Assembly (NCBI RefSeq): GCF_001424105.1
Contig: NZ_LMQH01000012.1
Coordinates: 88,447-141,275, forward strand
Reading direction: 5' to 3'
Length of the DNA: 52,829 nt
Source of the DNA: Chryseobacterium sp. Leaf394
GTDB lineage: Bacteria > Bacteroidota > Bacteroidia > Flavobacteriales > Weeksellaceae
Below are positions 51,885-52,829 of this stretch, in pieces; position 1 is the stretch's first letter, and every line of letters starts with the position of its first letter. The notes beneath the pieces are model-generated. The model did no database searches, was not told where the DNA came from, and was given only the letters and a program-made list of their open reading frames with translations. The position numbers and the translations under genes were made by a program.

Positions 51885-52637
51885 CTAAATCTTAATTTCA
51901 AAATCGTCCCGGTCATTCAGGAACTGAAAGTGATTTCTAAAATCTTTTAATTCTTCCAAGCTTAATTCCGCAGAAACAAGATTTCCATTTTTCTCTGAAA
52001 TCTCTTTTCCGTCTGCAAAAAAACAGTGCGAACTTTCCTGATAAAAAAGATCATTTCCATCGGTTCCGATCCTGTTTAAACCAAAAACATAAGATAAATT
52101 TTCAATTGCTCTCGCTTTTAGAAGATGCTCCCACGCTTCCACTCTTTTTTCAGGCCAGTTGGCAACATATAAAATAGCATCATAATCATCATTATTTCTT
52201 GCAAATACAGGAAATCGCAAATCATAGCAAACCTGCAGCAGAAAACGAATTCCAAGATATTCTACAATTACTCTTTCTTTTCCCGGTTTATAAATTTTAT
52301 CTTCTCCCGAGAACGAAAACAAATGTCTTTTATCGTAAAAAGTAACTTCACCTTCTGGTTTCACAAAATACATTCTGTTAAAAAAACTTCCATCAACTTC
52401 TACAGAAGCACTTCCTAAGAAAGCAGCATTTTTCTCTTTTGAAATTTTCTTTAAAAACTCCAGAGATTCTTCATTTTTATCTGAAACTTCAGCAGCATCC
52501 ATACAAAAACCCGTGGAGAACATTTCAGGAAGAAGAAATAAATCTGCTTCCTGATTTTGAAGCTGACTTTCGATCAATTCAAAATTTTCATTTTTATTCT
52601 TCCAGACGATGTTGAGATTTAAACCTTTAATTTTCAT
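51885..52637 (-). CDS. Omega-amidase YafV-like, nitrilase superfamily
   Basis: The protein has 250 residues. The Glu-Lys-Cys triad is visible: Glu in LLPEMFSTGF, Lys in FYDKRHLFSF and Cys in LLQVCYDLRFPVF. The YafV/Nit2 branch hydrolyses alpha-keto-glutaramate or -succinamate, clearing toxic products of transamination. Length and spacing are normal for this branch. It is convergent with the thioredoxin gene. Confidence 0.85.
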   Translation of the reverse strand: MKIKGLNLNIVWKNKNENFELIESQLQNQEADLFLLPEMFSTGFCMDAAEVSDKNEESLEFLKKISKEKNAAFLGSASVEVDGSFFNRMYFVKPEGEVTFYDKRHLFSFSGEDKIYKPGKERVIVEYLGIRFLLQVCYDLRFPVFARNNDDYDAILYVANWPEKRVEAWEHLLKARAIENLSYVFGLNRIGTDGNDLFYQESSHCFFADGKEISEKNGNLVSAELSLEELKDFRNHFQFLNDRDDFEIKI

Positions 52638-52829
52638 AAGCTTTCAATAAAGTTCTTAAAATTACGGCTTTCAATTTTAAACAGGCCTAACTTTAATGAA
52701 AAATGCTGAGGTAGATATCAGAATGTCTGCTGCTGAATCTGAAAATTACTTCATTAATTTAAAAAGCAGTCCAAGCTTATATAAATCTAGATAATGAAGA
52801 CTTTTATCACCTTTCAAAAGTTTTTTTTT

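Overview
This window reads as chromosome from a low-GC Bacteroidota, most likely Chryseobacterium or a close Weeksellaceae relative. The evidence is the family content (a subtype-iii-like VgrG, a DUF4280 PAAR-like protein, DUF4835, DUF5687, an Rpb6-type omega subunit), the conserved flavobacterial order bamD-rpoZ-coaBC-DUF4835-recN, and -7 boxes of the TANNTTTG type instead of TATAAT. No rRNA, tRNA, CRISPR array, transposase or integrase was recognised.

Region 1 (1-12.7 kb, mostly minus strand) is an accessory type VI secretion cargo island. A VgrG spike starts it, next to a divergent AraC-type regulator. Downstream lie an unknown cargo protein with a translationally coupled lipoprotein, a C39-like papain-fold cysteine protease split by a frameshift, its overlapping lipoprotein, decayed pieces of a second immunity-like gene, an unknown protein, a LysM/PAAR-like tip protein, and an 1143-residue protein with a lysozyme-like and a metallopeptidase-like domain, followed by another lipoprotein cut by the window edge. 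The putative toxins look periplasm-acting and each is followed by a lipoprotein, which suits periplasmic immunity. No sheath, tube, baseplate or ClpV gene is present, so this is an orphan vgrG island.

Region 2 (12.8-22.3 kb) holds a small His-tailed membrane protein, divergent class I and class II fumarases, an ECF sigma / anti-sigma-like / outer-membrane-protein operon, and a two-gene ABC exporter. Region 3 (22.3-31 kb) holds recN, a frameshifted DUF4835 gene, coaBC, rpoZ and bamD, then a TetR regulator and a plus-strand run of tatD-like, tcdA, rnpA and DUF4126. Region 4 (31.4-39.5 kb) is a minus-strand cluster: TPR protein, LptE-like lipoprotein, membrane protein, sigma-54 activator, a YhcG-type nuclease and miaB. 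Region 5 (39.6-52.8 kb) holds three secreted proteins with TonB-C-like ends, a poxB-MFS pair, lysA, an exonuclease with a worn GIY-YIG half, a HerA-like ATPase, a persulfide-handling operon (MBL-rhodanese, rhodanese lipoprotein, thioredoxin) and an omega-amidase.

The most interesting regulatory signal lies upstream of lysA. A 23-codon lysine-rich leader ORF is followed by an intrinsic terminator only 17 nt before the lysA start. The leader stop-codon region can pair with the terminator's 5' arm. This is the layout of ribosome-mediated attenuation by lysine supply. Several intergenic spaces carry hairpin-forming repeats that look like dispersed chromosomal repeat families.
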